Shown: positions 1 to 9,583 of the stretch, one piece after another
Position numbering within the stretch: the stretch's first letter is position 1
How the letters are laid out: the number at the start of each line of letters is the position of its first letter
Source of the DNA: Halopseudomonas pelagia
GTDB taxonomy: Bacteria; Pseudomonadota; Gammaproteobacteria; Pseudomonadales; Pseudomonadaceae
DNA: 64,000 nt
Reading direction: 5' to 3'
Assembly (NCBI RefSeq): GCF_009497895.1
Contig: NZ_CP033116.1
Location: forward strand, 806,001-870,000
Notes under the pieces: model-generated
What the model was told of the DNA's origin: nothing
The model's database searches: none
What the model saw: the letters and a program-made list of their open reading frames with translations, nothing else
Made by a program: the position numbers and the translations under genes

Positions 1-96
1 TAGCCTGGTTCGACCAACGCCGCAAATTGTCCATGGTTTGCAGCGCTTATGTCGGCTGGTGGCACCGGCTGCATGACGCTGGCCGGTGCCGTACTG
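1..96. other. window edge downstream of btuB, with a hairpin
   Basis: No gene can be called with confidence here. Positions 61-69 and 82-90 form a perfect 9-bp inverted repeat (ggcaccggc / gccggtgcc) lying 7 bases beyond the stop of the TonB receptor gene. It could be a transcription-end hairpin, but no run of T follows it on either strand. On the minus strand an ATG at position 74 opens a frame that runs off the window edge (first residues MQPVPPADIS); I do not recognise it. Confidence 0.3.
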
Positions 97-1932
97 TCAG
101 TAGCTAGGTGTCCAGCTCACAGATAGCTGGGCGTTGATATCGACCTCCCGGTAGCCGTAGGTCTGACCGTTGTAGTTATAGTTGGCCAGGCTGTAATCCT
201 TATCCAGCAGATTGCCTACTTTCAGATCCCAGCGCAGCGCAGGGGTCATGTTCCAGCGTGCGCGGGCCTCGACCAGGCCGTAGCCGGATAGCTCCTGCTC
301 GTTGGCCGGGTCGTTATAGCGCTGACTGTTGGCGCTAAGGCTGAAACCAATCCCGAACACACCCAATTGACGATCCACATCCAGACTTAACAGGCGCTTG
401 GGTCGGCGTGGCAGTTGATTGCCGCTGTTACGATCACGCGGATCCAGCCAGGTTGCTGCGAGCAGCGTATCCCAACCGGCTACTTGAGTGCTGGCGCTCA
501 ACTCCAAACCATGGATCCGGGCGCGGCTAATGTTCTGGGCGGTGAAGAACGGGTCAAGCAGAATCAGGTCGTCAATATCGGTGCGGAATGCCGCAGCCTG
601 TAACTGAGCGGCCTGCACTTGGCCGCGCCACTGCAGTTCATAGCTTTTGGAGCGCTCGGGGCGCAGGTTTGGATTTGCACCGAAGCTAGTGTAAAGATCG
701 TTGAACGTGGGTGCGCGGAAGCCCTCCCCGTAGGATGCGACCACTTGCTGATTGTCGGTGATCGGCACAGTCAGCGCTGCGTTAAAGGTGTTGGCATTGC
801 CAAATTGCTCGTTGTCATCATGCCGCCAACCCAATTCAGTCTGATATGCCTCGCCTTCAAATCGGTGTTGAACAAAAGCGGCACGGTTGTAGCGCTCGGT
901 TTGCAGATAGCTGCCGGTGCTGCGCAGTCGATCCTGATACCAGTCCACACCGGTTTGCAGGCTGTGCTGCTCGGATAGGCGCAGACTGTTAAGCCAACTG
1001 GCAGAGTCGCGATAGGTGTTGTAGCTATAGGTAGCGGCCGGTCCGAAAGCGTTGGCATCATAATGACTGCTGCGCTTGTCTTCGGCGTGCCCAGCTTCTA
1101 GGCGAGTGGTCCATAGCTGACTGACTTGCCATTGCAGGTGCGTGGCTACAGTGCTTAACGTGAAATCGTCTTCAGGATTGCCATTCAGATCGTACTCGGT
1201 ATTACCGCTCTGCTCGAGCAAGCGAACACCTGCTTCGACGTCGTCAGTAAAATTGTGACTGAGAGAGGCGTTGAATGCGCGATTGCGGTAACCGTCGTCG
1301 TCCTGGTCGCCTGCCTCTTCATGGCGGGTACGGTCAAAGCCGGCGGTTTCATTGAGGCTGGCGCCCAGATCAAAACGCGTCTGCTGGTTGCCTCCGGACA
1401 TACCTACATGGCGACGGTAGGTGTTGTTGCTGCCGATGCCGGCGGTGACTCTGGGGTTGAGGCCAGACTCTCCCTGGCGGGTAAATATCTGCACTACACC
1501 GCCGATGGCGTCGGAACCATAGATAGCCGAACGGGGGCCGCGGATAACTTCGATACGCTCGATCTGATCAATATTGAGAAATTCCAGGCTTGGCTGCCCC
1601 GCCGAGGCGCTGCCGATGCGTTGTCCATCGACCAGTACCAGCGATTGGGTGCTGCCGGTTCCGCGCAGGGACAATGAGGTAAGGCTACCCTGTCCGCCTG
1701 TAGTGGTGACTGATGCGCCCGGAACCCGGCGCAGCAGATCTGCAACAGAGCTGGGCTGCAGACGTTCAATCTCGCTGCGGGTAAAAACGGTGGTCGCGGC
1801 CGGTGTTCTGGAAAGTGACTGTGCTTGCCGTGATGCTGTGACGACCGTGTCCGGCAGGTCTACCGCACTGTTGGCCAAGGCGATACCGGACGCCAGCAGG
1901 CCTGGGACGAGAAAAAGTACTCTGTTCATCAT
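97..1932 (-). CDS. btuB: TonB-dependent vitamin B12 receptor, BtuB type
   Basis: Outer-membrane beta-barrel that takes up cobalamin using TonB energy. The 611-residue product has a signal peptide (about residues 1-20), a TonB-box-like segment (DTVVTA) right after it, a plug domain (about 45-150, with VLVDGQRIG and IERIEVIRGPRSAIYGSDAIGGVVQIFT), and a long barrel ending in a C-terminal Tyr. Length and plug motifs fit BtuB (about 600-615 residues). The specific B12 assignment rests mainly on the cobalamin riboswitch in its leader. Two adjacent ATG codons (1932 and 1929) follow GAGGA; either could be used. TonB receptors for other substrates look similar, but the riboswitch makes that unlikely. 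Confidence 0.9.
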   Translation of the reverse strand: MMNRVLFLVPGLLASGIALANSAVDLPDTVVTASRQAQSLSRTPAATTVFTRSEIERLQPSSVADLLRRVPGASVTTTGGQGSLTSLSLRGTGSTQSLVLVDGQRIGSASAGQPSLEFLNIDQIERIEVIRGPRSAIYGSDAIGGVVQIFTRQGESGLNPRVTAGIGSNNTYRRHVGMSGGNQQTRFDLGASLNETAGFDRTRHEEAGDQDDDGYRNRAFNASLSHNFTDDVEAGVRLLEQSGNTEYDLNGNPEDDFTLSTVATHLQWQVSQLWTTRLEAGHAEDKRSSHYDANAFGPAATYSYNTYRDSASWLNSLRLSEQHSLQTGVDWYQDRLRSTGSYLQTERYNRAAFVQHRFEGEAYQTELGWRHDDNEQFGNANTFNAALTVPITDNQQVVASYGEGFRAPTFNDLYTSFGANPNLRPERSKSYELQWRGQVQAAQLQAAAFRTDIDDLILLDPFFTAQNISRARIHGLELSASTQVAGWDTLLAATWLDPRDRNSGNQLPRRPKRLLSLDVDRQLGVFGIGFSLSANSQRYNDPANEQELSGYGLVEARARWNMTPALRWDLKVGNLLDKDYSLANYNYNGQTYGYREVDINAQLSVSWTPSY

Positions 1933-2094
1933 GAATCCTCAAAAGAAACGCTTTTGAGGAGGGCGAGAAGCCAGCGAAATCTGCCGGTAGAGCGGAGGGC
2001 AGCCATGCACTGGCCGGGTGACGCCCTCCGCGACACCTCAGCTACGAACCATGGCAGACGGGATCTTTGAATACCGGCACGCACAGGGTTCTTT

Positions 2095-2290
2095 ACGCAC
2101 AGGGCCGGTCTCCGGGCTCAGGATGCAAATAATGTGGCCTTCCCATACGCAGGCGTACAGTGGCGTGTTGCACATTACCGACAGACCCGTATCAGGGGGC
2201 TGTGATCCTTTACCGTTGCGGGGGCAGCGTCGGGGTTGCACCGACTTCCCGTTTCACCCTGCGGTTCGATGGCCGGCAGGGCACCCAGTG
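2095..2290 (-). promoter_or_regulatory. cobalamin (adenosylcobalamin) riboswitch
   Basis: Read on the minus strand, the leader upstream of btuB contains the hallmark cobalamin-riboswitch blocks in the right order: GGGTGAAACGGGAAGTCGGT (about 2259-2240), GCTGCCCCCGCAACGGTAA (about 2226-2208), the GCCACTG box (about 2166-2160), and GAGCCCGGAGACCGGCC (about 2119-2103). It lies about 160 bases upstream of the btuB start, so it should shut off receptor synthesis when cobalamin is plentiful. The exact ends of the P1 stem were not folded and are approximate. Confidence 0.93.
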
Positions 2291-2399
2291 CGACTGGAAG
2301 CGGGATGGACTCTAGGGGCTAAGTGGCGGATGGTCAAGTCTGTTGCTGTGTTGGCCGCGAGCTGTAACCCGGGCCAACGTCGAGAATAGCGGGAAAATG

Positions 2400-4283
2400 T
2401 CAGCTGTTGAGGTGCAGGCGCTGGCGGATGGCAGCTTCGATACCGGCCGCATCCAGCCCGCATTCAGCGAGCATTTCTGCCGGCTTGGCGTGTTCCACAT
2501 ACACGTCTGGCAAGCCGAGGTTCAGAATGTTGACCGGCTTGCCCTGGCTCAGCAGCCACTCGTTCACTGCGCTGCCGGCACCACCCATGATGGCGTTTTC
2601 TTCCAGCGTGACCAGCAGCTCATGGCTGTCGGCCAATTGCTGGATAAGCGCGGTGTCCAGCGGTTTGACGAAGCGCATATTCGCCACGCTAGCATCCAGT
2701 ACCTCGGCAGCTTTGAGTGCCTGGGCGTGCAGGGTGCCGAAACAGAGGATGGCGACCCCCTGACCCTGGCGGGTCAGCTGGCCTTTACCGATTGGCAATG
2801 GCTCTAAACTGCTGTTAATGGGCGTACCCGGGCCGGTCCCACGTGGGTAGCGTACTGCCGCAGGGCCGTTATGCAGAAAACCGGTGCTGAGCATCTGACG
2901 GGTTTCGTTTTCGTCGGCTGGCGCCATGATCAGCATATTCGGCAGGCAGCGCAGAAAGGACAGATCAAAGCTGCCAGCGTGCGTCGGGCCGTCTTCGCCA
3001 ACCAGGCCGGCGCGGTCAATGGCAAAGAGTACGTCCAGATTCTGCACCGCGACATCATGGATCACTTGATCATAGGCACGCTGCAGAAAGGTCGAATAAA
3101 TCGCCACCACCGGTTTGGCGCCTTCGCAGGCCATGCCGGCGGCCAGGGTAACTGCATGCTGCTCGGCAATCGCTACATCGAAATAGCGTTTCGGGTACTG
3201 TTCGCTGAACGCAATCAGGTCAGAGCCTTCTTTCATCGCCGGCGTAATACCCACGAGGCGCTGATCTTCCGCAGCCATGTCACACAGCCATTGGCCGAAC
3301 ACATTGGAATATTTCGGCTTGCTGATGCCGTTACTGGCGGGTTTGGGTTCCAGTTTGGTAATCGCGTGATAGCCGATCGGGTCGGCTTCAGCCGGGGAGA
3401 AACCCTTGCCTTTTTGCGTGACCACATGCAAAAACTGCGGGCCCTTGAGTTCGCGCATATTGCCTATGGTCGCGATCAGGGTTGGCAGGTCGTGGCCATC
3501 GATGGGCCCGATATAGTTCCAGCCCAGCTCTTCAAAAAGCGTGCCGGGCACCAGCATGCCTTTGGCGTGCTCTTCCGTGCGGCGAGCCAGTTCCCAGGCA
3601 GACGGAATCTTCGACAGCACTTTTTTACTGCCTTCACGCATATGCGAGTAGGTGCGGCTGGAGAGAATCTTCGCCAGGTAGTTGGACATGCCGCCGACAT
3701 TGCGCGAGATCGACATATCATTGTCATTCAACACTACGAGCATATCGGCTTCGACGTCCGAGGCATGGTTGAGCGCCTCGAAGGCCATGCCCGCTGTCAG
3801 TGCGCCATCGCCGATTACCGCGACGGTCCGACGGTCCAGGCCTTGTAGCCGCGAGGCTACGGCCATGCCCAGTCCAGCGCTGATCGAAGTACTGGAGTGG
3901 CCCACACCAAAGGTATCGTAGGGGCTTTCATGGCGGCGCGGAAAGGCGGCCAGGCCGTCTTTCTGGCGCAAGGTGCTCATCTGCTCGCGGCGCCCGGTCA
4001 GAATCTTGTGTGGGTAGGCTTGATGGCCGACATCCCAGACGATCCGGTCTTCGGGCGTTTGGTAAATATAGTGCAGCGCAACAGTCAACTCGATCACGCC
4101 CAGGCCTGCACCGAAATGGCCGCCAGTCTGGCTGACGGTCCACAGCAGGTAGGCACGCAGCTCGTCGGCCAGTTCCGGCAGACGCTCTTCGTCCAGCTCA
4201 CGCAGGCGAGCAGTGTCGTTCAGGCTGTCCAGCAACGGGGTGTGGGGCCGTTCGCGGGGTATTTCGTGAAAGGTGCTTGGCAT
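2400..4283 (-). CDS. dxs: 1-deoxy-D-xylulose-5-phosphate synthase
   Basis: Thiamine-diphosphate enzyme that condenses pyruvate with glyceraldehyde 3-phosphate, the first step of the MEP isoprenoid pathway. Visible features are the ThDP-binding GDGALTAGM...N block (about residues 155-185), the transketolase-like central domain with [15 protein letters not shown], and a C-terminal transketolase domain. The length of 627 residues is normal for Dxs. The ATG at 4283 is chosen over an in-frame TTG one codon upstream because Pseudomonas Dxs starts [12 protein letters not shown]. It is the last gene of an xseB-ispA-dxs operon, the usual gammaproteobacterial arrangement, and feeds IspA with precursors through the rest of the pathway. 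Confidence 0.97.
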   Translation of the reverse strand: MPSTFHEIPRERPHTPLLDSLNDTARLRELDEERLPELADELRAYLLWTVSQTGGHFGAGLGVIELTVALHYIYQTPEDRIVWDVGHQAYPHKILTGRREQMSTLRQKDGLAAFPRRHESPYDTFGVGHSSTSISAGLGMAVASRLQGLDRRTVAVIGDGALTAGMAFEALNHASDVEADMLVVLNDNDMSISRNVGGMSNYLAKILSSRTYSHMREGSKKVLSKIPSAWELARRTEEHAKGMLVPGTLFEELGWNYIGPIDGHDLPTLIATIGNMRELKGPQFLHVVTQKGKGFSPAEADPIGYHAITKLEPKPASNGISKPKYSNVFGQWLCDMAAEDQRLVGITPAMKEGSDLIAFSEQYPKRYFDVAIAEQHAVTLAAGMACEGAKPVVAIYSTFLQRAYDQVIHDVAVQNLDVLFAIDRAGLVGEDGPTHAGSFDLSFLRCLPNMLIMAPADENETRQMLSTGFLHNGPAAVRYPRGTGPGTPINSSLEPLPIGKGQLTRQGQGVAILCFGTLHAQALKAAEVLDASVANMRFVKPLDTALIQQLADSHELLVTLEENAIMGGAGSAVNEWLLSQGKPVNILNLGLPDVYVEHAKPAEMLAECGLDAAGIEAAIRQRLHLNS

Positions 4284-4370
4284 CAAACAGGCTCTGGGTG
4301 CCGCATGCAGGGCAAGATTAAAACGGCAGTTTAACCGATGCGGCCTCTTAGCCCAACTAGCGCAGCCGGG

Positions 4371-5258
4371 TTAGAACCGTCTTTGTACAATAAAATCGGC
4401 TAGCTGGCGCAGGCGCAGAGCATCGTCAGCAAAGGGCTGCAGCGCCTCAATGGCTTGCAGGCGCAGCGTGTCAGCCAGTGCTCGCGCGCCATCCAGACCT
4501 AATAACGCTGGGTAGGTAGGCTTGTCGCGAGCCAGGTCAGCACCCTGTTGTTTGCCGAGTATGCTGGTGTCGCTTTCGATGTCGATAATGTCGTCCTGAA
4601 CCTGGAAGGCCAGGCCGATACAGTCGGCATAAACGCCCAGCGCCTTGAGCTGCTCTTCGCTGACCTGCTCGCTGGCCAGAGCACCGAGTTGTACGCTGGC
4701 GCGAATCAACGCGCCGGTCTTGTGCCGGTGCATTTTCTCCAGCGTTGGTAGGTCAAGCTTCTCACCCACGGCGCCCAGATCAATCGCCTGACCACCGACC
4801 ATGCCGTTCGGACCTGCAGTCGTAGCCAGTACCTCGATCATGCGCAGCCGGGTGTTCACCTGCAGGGCAGTGGCCTGAGCCAGCCACTGAAACGCCAGGG
4901 CTTGCAGCGCATCGCCGGCAAGAATGGCCGTGGCCTCGTCATAGGCGATATGGCAGGTGGGATGCCCGCGGCGCAGATCGTCGTCATCCATTGCCGGCAG
5001 ATCGTCATGGATCAGCGAATACGCATGAATTGCCTCAACCGCTGCGGCGGCGGTATCGGCCTGCTCTGGCCGGCCGCCAAGCGCTTCGCAGCAGGCATAG
5101 GCGAGCATGGGACGAATACGTTTGCCGCCGTGCGTCACACTGTAACGAATCGCTGAAAACAACCGTTCCAGCCGCGGTTCTCCGGTCTGTAGCTGTTGCG
5201 TCAGGTAGGTGTCGATGCGGTGTTGGCAGGCGCTAAGATAGGCACCGAAATCGCTCAT
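4371..5258 (-). CDS. ispA: farnesyl diphosphate synthase
   Basis: Cytosolic prenyltransferase that adds isopentenyl diphosphate to dimethylallyl and geranyl diphosphate to give farnesyl diphosphate, the precursor of ubiquinone and undecaprenyl chains. Both Asp-rich motifs are present: [10 protein letters not shown] (about residue 90) and DDIIDIESD (about 230), together with GGKRIRP near residue 50. The length (295) is typical. Its ATG overlaps the xseB stop (ATGA), which suggests translational coupling in the xseB-ispA-dxs operon. Confidence 0.96.
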   Translation of the reverse strand: MSDFGAYLSACQHRIDTYLTQQLQTGEPRLERLFSAIRYSVTHGGKRIRPMLAYACCEALGGRPEQADTAAAAVEAIHAYSLIHDDLPAMDDDDLRRGHPTCHIAYDEATAILAGDALQALAFQWLAQATALQVNTRLRMIEVLATTAGPNGMVGGQAIDLGAVGEKLDLPTLEKMHRHKTGALIRASVQLGALASEQVSEEQLKALGVYADCIGLAFQVQDDIIDIESDTSILGKQQGADLARDKPTYPALLGLDGARALADTLRLQAIEALQPFADDALRLRQLADFIVQRRF

Positions 5259-5494
5259 TCAGCGGGTCCGTCAAAGGGTTCAGTGGTCAGGTTGCCGTGT
5301 TGCTCGACCAGTAGCTGCACTTTCTGTTCTGCCTGGCTCAGCGCCTGTTGGCAATCGCGGGTCAGCGCCACGCCCTGCTCGAACGCCGTTAATGAATCTT
5401 CCAGGCTGAGTTCGCCACTTTCCAGCCGCTCGACCAGTTTTTGCAGGTCGCCCAGCGATTGTTCAAAATCCACGGCGACTTTTTTCTTGGCCAT
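5255..5494 (-). CDS. xseB: exodeoxyribonuclease VII small subunit
   Basis: Small helical subunit of exonuclease VII, which degrades single-stranded DNA together with XseA (not in this window). The frame is open from further upstream, but the ATG at 5494 gives the family-typical start [11 protein letters not shown] and an 80-residue product. A GAGGT ribosome site is correctly spaced for this ATG and too close to the ATG at 5500. The core pattern [26 protein letters not shown] is diagnostic. First gene of the xseB-ispA-dxs operon. Confidence 0.95.
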   Translation of the reverse strand: MAKKKVAVDFEQSLGDLQKLVERLESGELSLEDSLTAFEQGVALTRDCQQALSQAEQKVQLLVEQHGNLTTEPFDGPAE

Positions 5495-5978
5495 GTACAT
5501 ACCTCGTTTATCTGGCGAATCGGCAACCGGCTGAACATTACCCAAGGCTAATGGAGCGGTCAATCAACTGTAGACGTCATAAAAATAAAACAAGCTCAGG
5601 CTACAACCAATCTGGATCACCAAGCCCCGTTGTTTTCGGCGCGAGAGCGACGGCGTTGGTGACACTGGCATTATGGCGGCTGTGAGGAACGCCAGGAACG
5701 AGAAAAAATAGCGAGTTCATCAGACCTGCCCCCGGATCCGCCGCCGGTAATTAAGAAGTCGTTGCGTGAATTCTAGAGAGCCCTTCGCTGAGTTGTCGAT
5801 TTTCTCGAGATGTGGTGGTTCAGTCAGCGCTTGGTTCAATAGTAACCGAGCGCTTTGTGCCCTCAGATAAACACGGGTCAGCCTGGTGAGATCGAAAGAG
5901 GCACCTGGTTACATCGGTGGCTGGATTATTGTTCGTCTCAGCGTTAACCTGCGTATAACAATTCCTTCAGGATGCTCA
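5495..5978. other. intergenic region between isoprenoid and copper operons
   Basis: The divergent spacer holds the promoters of xseB (minus) and the copper operon (plus), neither of which I can place firmly. The only coding-like item is a 39-codon minus-strand frame (5601-5720) starting MNSLFFLVPGVP, which resembles the btuB signal peptide start (MNRVLFLVPGLL) but then degenerates. I do not call it as a gene. Confidence 0.4.
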
Positions 5979-6347
5979 ATGAAAACTGGCGTACTACGTA
6001 CCTGTCTGCTTTGGCTGATGATCTTGATCATCCCGGCCCAGGCAGTTGCGGGTGCGTTTTCTACGTCTTGTGCAGCTACACCTCCTGCCACGCAGCAGAA
6101 CGAGATGCCAGTTGAGCATGCCCATCATGCGATGGCCGAGCAGGCCCATGATGACACCGGCCAAGTGGTGCATAGCGGGTGTGTGCTTTGCGCGGTCAGT
6201 TGTCATGGCATCAGTGCTCTGACCAGTTGCAACAGCGAGCCTTTGGCTGTGTTTGCTCCGGTACTCTCTGGCGTACCGGCCTATCTATTGTTTGTCGGGC
6301 AAACCCCCGAGCCACTCAAACGACCTCCCCGCACCGTCCTCCTCTGA
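5979..6347 (+). CDS. small exported Cys/His-rich protein, DUF2946/CopL-like
   Basis: Probable periplasmic or membrane-anchored metal-associated protein opening the copper operon. The 122-residue product starts with a signal peptide or TM segment (about residues 1-24), followed by a His-rich stretch (EHAHHAMAEQAH, about 45-56), a Cys/His cluster (HSGCVLCAVSCHG, about 66-78) and a hydrophobic segment. This layout is that of DUF2946 proteins, which often sit at the head of copper loci (CopL in Xanthomonas is the named example). The ATG at 5979 is preferred over an upstream in-frame ATG because the signal peptide follows it directly. The family call is from pattern memory and moderately secure; no biochemical role is proven by sequence. 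Confidence 0.65.
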   Translation: MKTGVLRTCLLWLMILIIPAQAVAGAFSTSCAATPPATQQNEMPVEHAHHAMAEQAHDDTGQVVHSGCVLCAVSCHGISALTSCNSEPLAVFAPVLSGVPAYLLFVGQTPEPLKRPPRTVLL

Positions 6348-6415
6348 AACGATAACGGCTCCTGTTGAGCTGAACATTTCTGATCGGTAACACCGATCTG
6401 ATCGCAGAGGTGGTC

Positions 6416-6742
6416 ATGTTTTCCCCAATGTATTGTATTGGCGGCTTATTAGCCGTTCTGGCGTGGCACAGTCACGCCCAGGCAAACCAGCCCGATCCAT
6501 CTGGCGCCGACGTCGTCCCGCCAGTGACTTACCAATCTCCATTGCACAGCTATCGAGGCTTTGAGCACCAGACTCCCGGCGACTGGCGTGAGGCCAATGC
6601 TACCGTCGGCCGTATAGGCGGTTGGCAAGCCTATGCGGCAGAGGTATGGGAGGCCAGCCAGTCGCAAGATGATGGCGCTGATGCCGACATTGATAACGCT
6701 GCCGATGCTGGCGGCGACGCCAATCCGCATCAACATCATTAA
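6416..6742 (+). CDS. small exported protein of the copper operon, unknown
   Basis: I do not recognise a named family. The 108-residue product has a signal peptide (about residues 1-22, ending HSHAQA), a middle segment with YQSPLHSYRGFEHQTPGDWREAN, and an acidic Asp/Ala-rich tail ending in NPHQHH, a plausible metal-binding end. The ATG at 6416 is taken as start because AGAGG precedes it by five bases; a GTG at 6410 is also in frame. The 68-base gap before it contains a 7-bp hairpin (gatcggt-aac-accgatc, 6382-6398). It lies 10 bases before the TolC-like gene, so it is very probably co-transcribed and acts in the periplasm on copper. Confidence 0.6.
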   Translation: MFSPMYCIGGLLAVLAWHSHAQANQPDPSGADVVPPVTYQSPLHSYRGFEHQTPGDWREANATVGRIGGWQAYAAEVWEASQSQDDGADADIDNAADAGGDANPHQHH

Positions 6743-6752
6743 GGAGCTGGTT

Positions 6753-8171
6753 ATGAACAAGACCAATACGGCTCTCGCGCGTTTGGGTTCCACCGGCGTG
6801 CTGCTGTTGACCCTGGCGGGCTGCGCGGGGCTGGCGCCTCAGAGTAGCCTTGAACAGGTTCAGCAACAGAGCGCCGAGCTGACCGGGCAGGATTCGCTGC
6901 ATTGGGCCACCGAGCAGGATCAGCCGCCGGTGGTCCGCGAGCGTATCGCCGAGCTTCTGGCTGAGCCGTTAGCGCTGGAAAGTGCAGTGGAAATTGCGCT
7001 GATGAACAATCCCGGGCTGCAAGCTCGCTTGTTTGATCTGGGTATCGCTGATGCGCAGCGGGTACAGGCGAGCCGTTTACCGAATCCCGGCTTTTCCATC
7101 GGGCGCATGACGCGTGGCAGCGAAGTGGAGTGGGAGCGGGGGCTGCACCTTAATCTGGGCAGCTTGATCGCCTTGCCCTTAACCCGTCGCATAGCTGATG
7201 GCCAGAATGCGCAGGTACAGCGGGAAGTCAGCTTGTCGGTGATGCGGTTGGCAACGGATACGCGTATAGCCTGGTATCGCGCGGTCGCAGCGCAGCAGAG
7301 TCTGGCTTATAGCGAGCAGGTTCTGCAGGCGGCTGATGCAGGCGCGGAAATGGCTCATCGTATGGCCGCCGTGGGTAACTACAGTGCCTTGCAGAAAGCC
7401 CGTGAGCAGAGCTTTTACGCGGAAGCAGCACTGTCTCACCTGCAGGCCAGACAAGAGCAGGTCGCCAGCCATGAGCGGCTGGTCCGCTTGCTTGGTTTAT
7501 GGGGTGAGCAGACGAATTTCACCCTGCCAGAGCGGCTGCCGGATGTGCCTGCTGAGCCATTGGACCAGCCAGATATCGAGCAGCAGGCCATGGCCAGTCG
7601 CCTGGATGTCCAGGCGGCCCAGCAGGGTGCCGAGCGCCTGGCAACCAACCTGAAGCTGGGTAAGGCAACGCGCTTTATCAATGTGCTGGAACTGGGCATC
7701 AGCAATAACAGCTCCAACGAAGAGCCCGTGCAACGTGGCTATGAAATTACCGTTGAGCTTCCGTTGTTCGATTGGAGCGGTGCTCGCATGGCCGGCAACG
7801 AGGCGCGATACATGCAGCAGCTGCAGCGGACCGCCGAAGTCGCAATCAATGCGCGTTCGCAGGTACGGGAGAGCTATCAGGCTTATCGCACAGCCTGGGA
7901 TGTGGCAGCGCATTATCGTGATGAAATCGTCCCCCTGCGCAAGCGTATCAGTGAGGAAAACATGTTGCTCTACAACGGCATGTTTATCGGTGTATTCGAG
8001 CTACTTGCTGATGCGCGGGAGCAGATCTCCACAGTCAATCGTTATCTGCAGGCCCAGAGTGACTTCTGGGTGGCTCAGTCTGAACTGGACCTGGTTCGTT
8101 TTGGGCCAGTAACGCCGAGCGAGGCCAATAGCGCTTCCACCACACCCGCTTCCCCCGCCGGAGGGCACTAA
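6753..8171 (+). CDS. TolC-family outer-membrane lipoprotein
   Basis: Outer-membrane channel-like protein of the TolC/OEP superfamily, 472 residues. It has a lipoprotein signal peptide with lipobox LAGC (Cys near residue 24), followed by two helical OEP repeats with the typical N-P-x-L and R-L-P-N-P motifs (LMNNPGLQARLFDLGIADA; ASRLPNPGF). The ATG at 6753 follows AAGGAG and replaces a longer in-frame extension that overlaps the previous gene. It sits one base before the multicopper oxidase gene. Usually such proteins partner an RND or ABC exporter, but none is encoded in this operon; the pump may be elsewhere. Confidence 0.88.
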   Translation: MNKTNTALARLGSTGVLLLTLAGCAGLAPQSSLEQVQQQSAELTGQDSLHWATEQDQPPVVRERIAELLAEPLALESAVEIALMNNPGLQARLFDLGIADAQRVQASRLPNPGFSIGRMTRGSEVEWERGLHLNLGSLIALPLTRRIADGQNAQVQREVSLSVMRLATDTRIAWYRAVAAQQSLAYSEQVLQAADAGAEMAHRMAAVGNYSALQKAREQSFYAEAALSHLQARQEQVASHERLVRLLGLWGEQTNFTLPERLPDVPAEPLDQPDIEQQAMASRLDVQAAQQGAERLATNLKLGKATRFINVLELGISNNSSNEEPVQRGYEITVELPLFDWSGARMAGNEARYMQQLQRTAEVAINARSQVRESYQAYRTAWDVAAHYRDEIVPLRKRISEENMLLYNGMFIGVFELLADAREQISTVNRYLQAQSDFWVAQSELDLVRFGPVTPSEANSASTTPASPAGGH

Positions 8172-8172
8172 C

Positions 8173-9564
8173 ATGGTTTCACGACGTGATTTCTTTATGG
8201 GCGCGGGTGCCATAACGGCAGCCGTTGCTGCCTCTTCGGTCAGCCGGGTTTCTTTGGCGGGGTTGCCCGAGCCAGTAATTCAGAGCAGCCCGGAGACCAT
8301 GGCGCCGCTGGAGCCGAATACTGGCAGGCCTTACAAGCCGGTTGTGACGCTGAATGGCTGGACGCTGCCCTGGCGCATGAATAACGGTGTAAAGGAGTTT
8401 CACCTGGTTGCTGAACCGGTAGTGCGAGAGATGGCCCCAGGCTTCAATGCCCATCTCTGGGGCTATAACGGCCAATCGCCTGGGCCTACCATTGAAGTGG
8501 TAGAGGGGGACCGGGTCCGTATTTTTGTTACCAACAAGCTGCCGGAACATACCAGTATCCATTGGCATGGGCAGCGTTTGCCCAACGGCATGGATGGGGT
8601 AGCCGGCTTGAATCAGCGTGCTATCCCGGCAGGCAAAACCTACGTGTATGAGTTCGAAGCCAAGCGCCCCGGCACCTTTATGTATCACCCGCATGCGGAT
8701 GAGATGGTGCAGATGGCCATGGGCATGATGGGCTTCTGGGTAACCCACCCGCGCGATGCTCATCCCAATATTGACGAGGTAGACCGCGATTACTGTTTTC
8801 TACTTAACGCCTATGACGTCGAGCCGGGAAGCTACACACCCAAGATCATGGAGATGCTTGACTTCAATATCTGGACGTTCAACAGCAGGGTCTTTCCTGG
8901 AATTGATCCCCTGGTTGCGCGCAAGGATGACAAGGTGCGGATTCGCGTCGGCAACCTGACCATGACCAACCACCCGATACATCTGCACGGCCACGAGTTT
9001 GAAGTTACCGGGACCGACGGTGGGCCGGTACCGCGCGGTGCACGCTGGCCGGAGGTGACCACGGACGTAGCCGTTGGTCAGATGCGGCAGATCGAGTTTA
9101 TCGCCAGCGATTTGGGTGATTGGGCTTTTCACTGCCACAAGAGCCACCACACCATGAACGCCATGGGCCACGACGTGCCGACGATGTTGGGTGTTGATCA
9201 TCGCAAGGTGGTTACCCAGATCAATAGTCTGATCCCGGATTACATGGTCATGGGCGAGCGGGGTATGGCAGATATGGCGGAGATGCAGATGCCGCTTCCG
9301 GAGAACACCATACCGATGATGACCGGCGACGGACCTTTCGGCTCAGTGGAGATGGGCGGTATGTTCACCATGCTCAAGGTGCGAGCAGACCAGCCTGCTG
9401 GTGATTACAGCGATCCTGGCTGGTACCAGCAGCCGGAAGGTACCCAGGCATTCGAGTGGACCGGGCCTCTACAAGAGCCGTCGCGTTTTAAATCGGAAGC
9501 ATCCACTGGCAAGCCCGCTGTTGAAGTGCAAGTTCGTAAACCCACCGGACATTCCGGACATTAA
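8173..9564 (+). CDS. Tat-exported multicopper oxidase (copper resistance)
   Basis: Periplasmic multicopper oxidase, probably oxidising Cu(I) to less toxic Cu(II). The 463-residue protein starts with a twin-arginine signal (SRRDFFMGAG) and carries all four copper-ligand clusters: HWHG (about 130-133), HPHAD (about 172-176), HPIHLHGHEF (about 268-277) and HCHKSHHTMNAMGH (about 323-336). A Met-rich stretch (MGERGMADMAEMQM) follows, as in CueO/CopA-type enzymes. It is shorter than classical CopA (about 600 residues). The preceding gene ends one base upstream, so translation is probably coupled. Bilirubin oxidase-like or laccase activity is possible, but the context favours copper detoxification. 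Confidence 0.9.
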   Translation: MVSRRDFFMGAGAITAAVAASSVSRVSLAGLPEPVIQSSPETMAPLEPNTGRPYKPVVTLNGWTLPWRMNNGVKEFHLVAEPVVREMAPGFNAHLWGYNGQSPGPTIEVVEGDRVRIFVTNKLPEHTSIHWHGQRLPNGMDGVAGLNQRAIPAGKTYVYEFEAKRPGTFMYHPHADEMVQMAMGMMGFWVTHPRDAHPNIDEVDRDYCFLLNAYDVEPGSYTPKIMEMLDFNIWTFNSRVFPGIDPLVARKDDKVRIRVGNLTMTNHPIHLHGHEFEVTGTDGGPVPRGARWPEVTTDVAVGQMRQIEFIASDLGDWAFHCHKSHHTMNAMGHDVPTMLGVDHRKVVTQINSLIPDYMVMGERGMADMAEMQMPLPENTIPMMTGDGPFGSVEMGGMFTMLKVRADQPAGDYSDPGWYQQPEGTQAFEWTGPLQEPSRFKSEASTGKPAVEVQVRKPTGHSGH

Positions 9565-9583
9565 TCTGCAAGGGAAGCTATAA

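Noticed and set aside
61..90. Hairpin after btuB as an intrinsic terminator
   Set aside because: The 9-bp stem is perfect, but no T-run follows on either strand, so I list it only as a hairpin and do not call termination.
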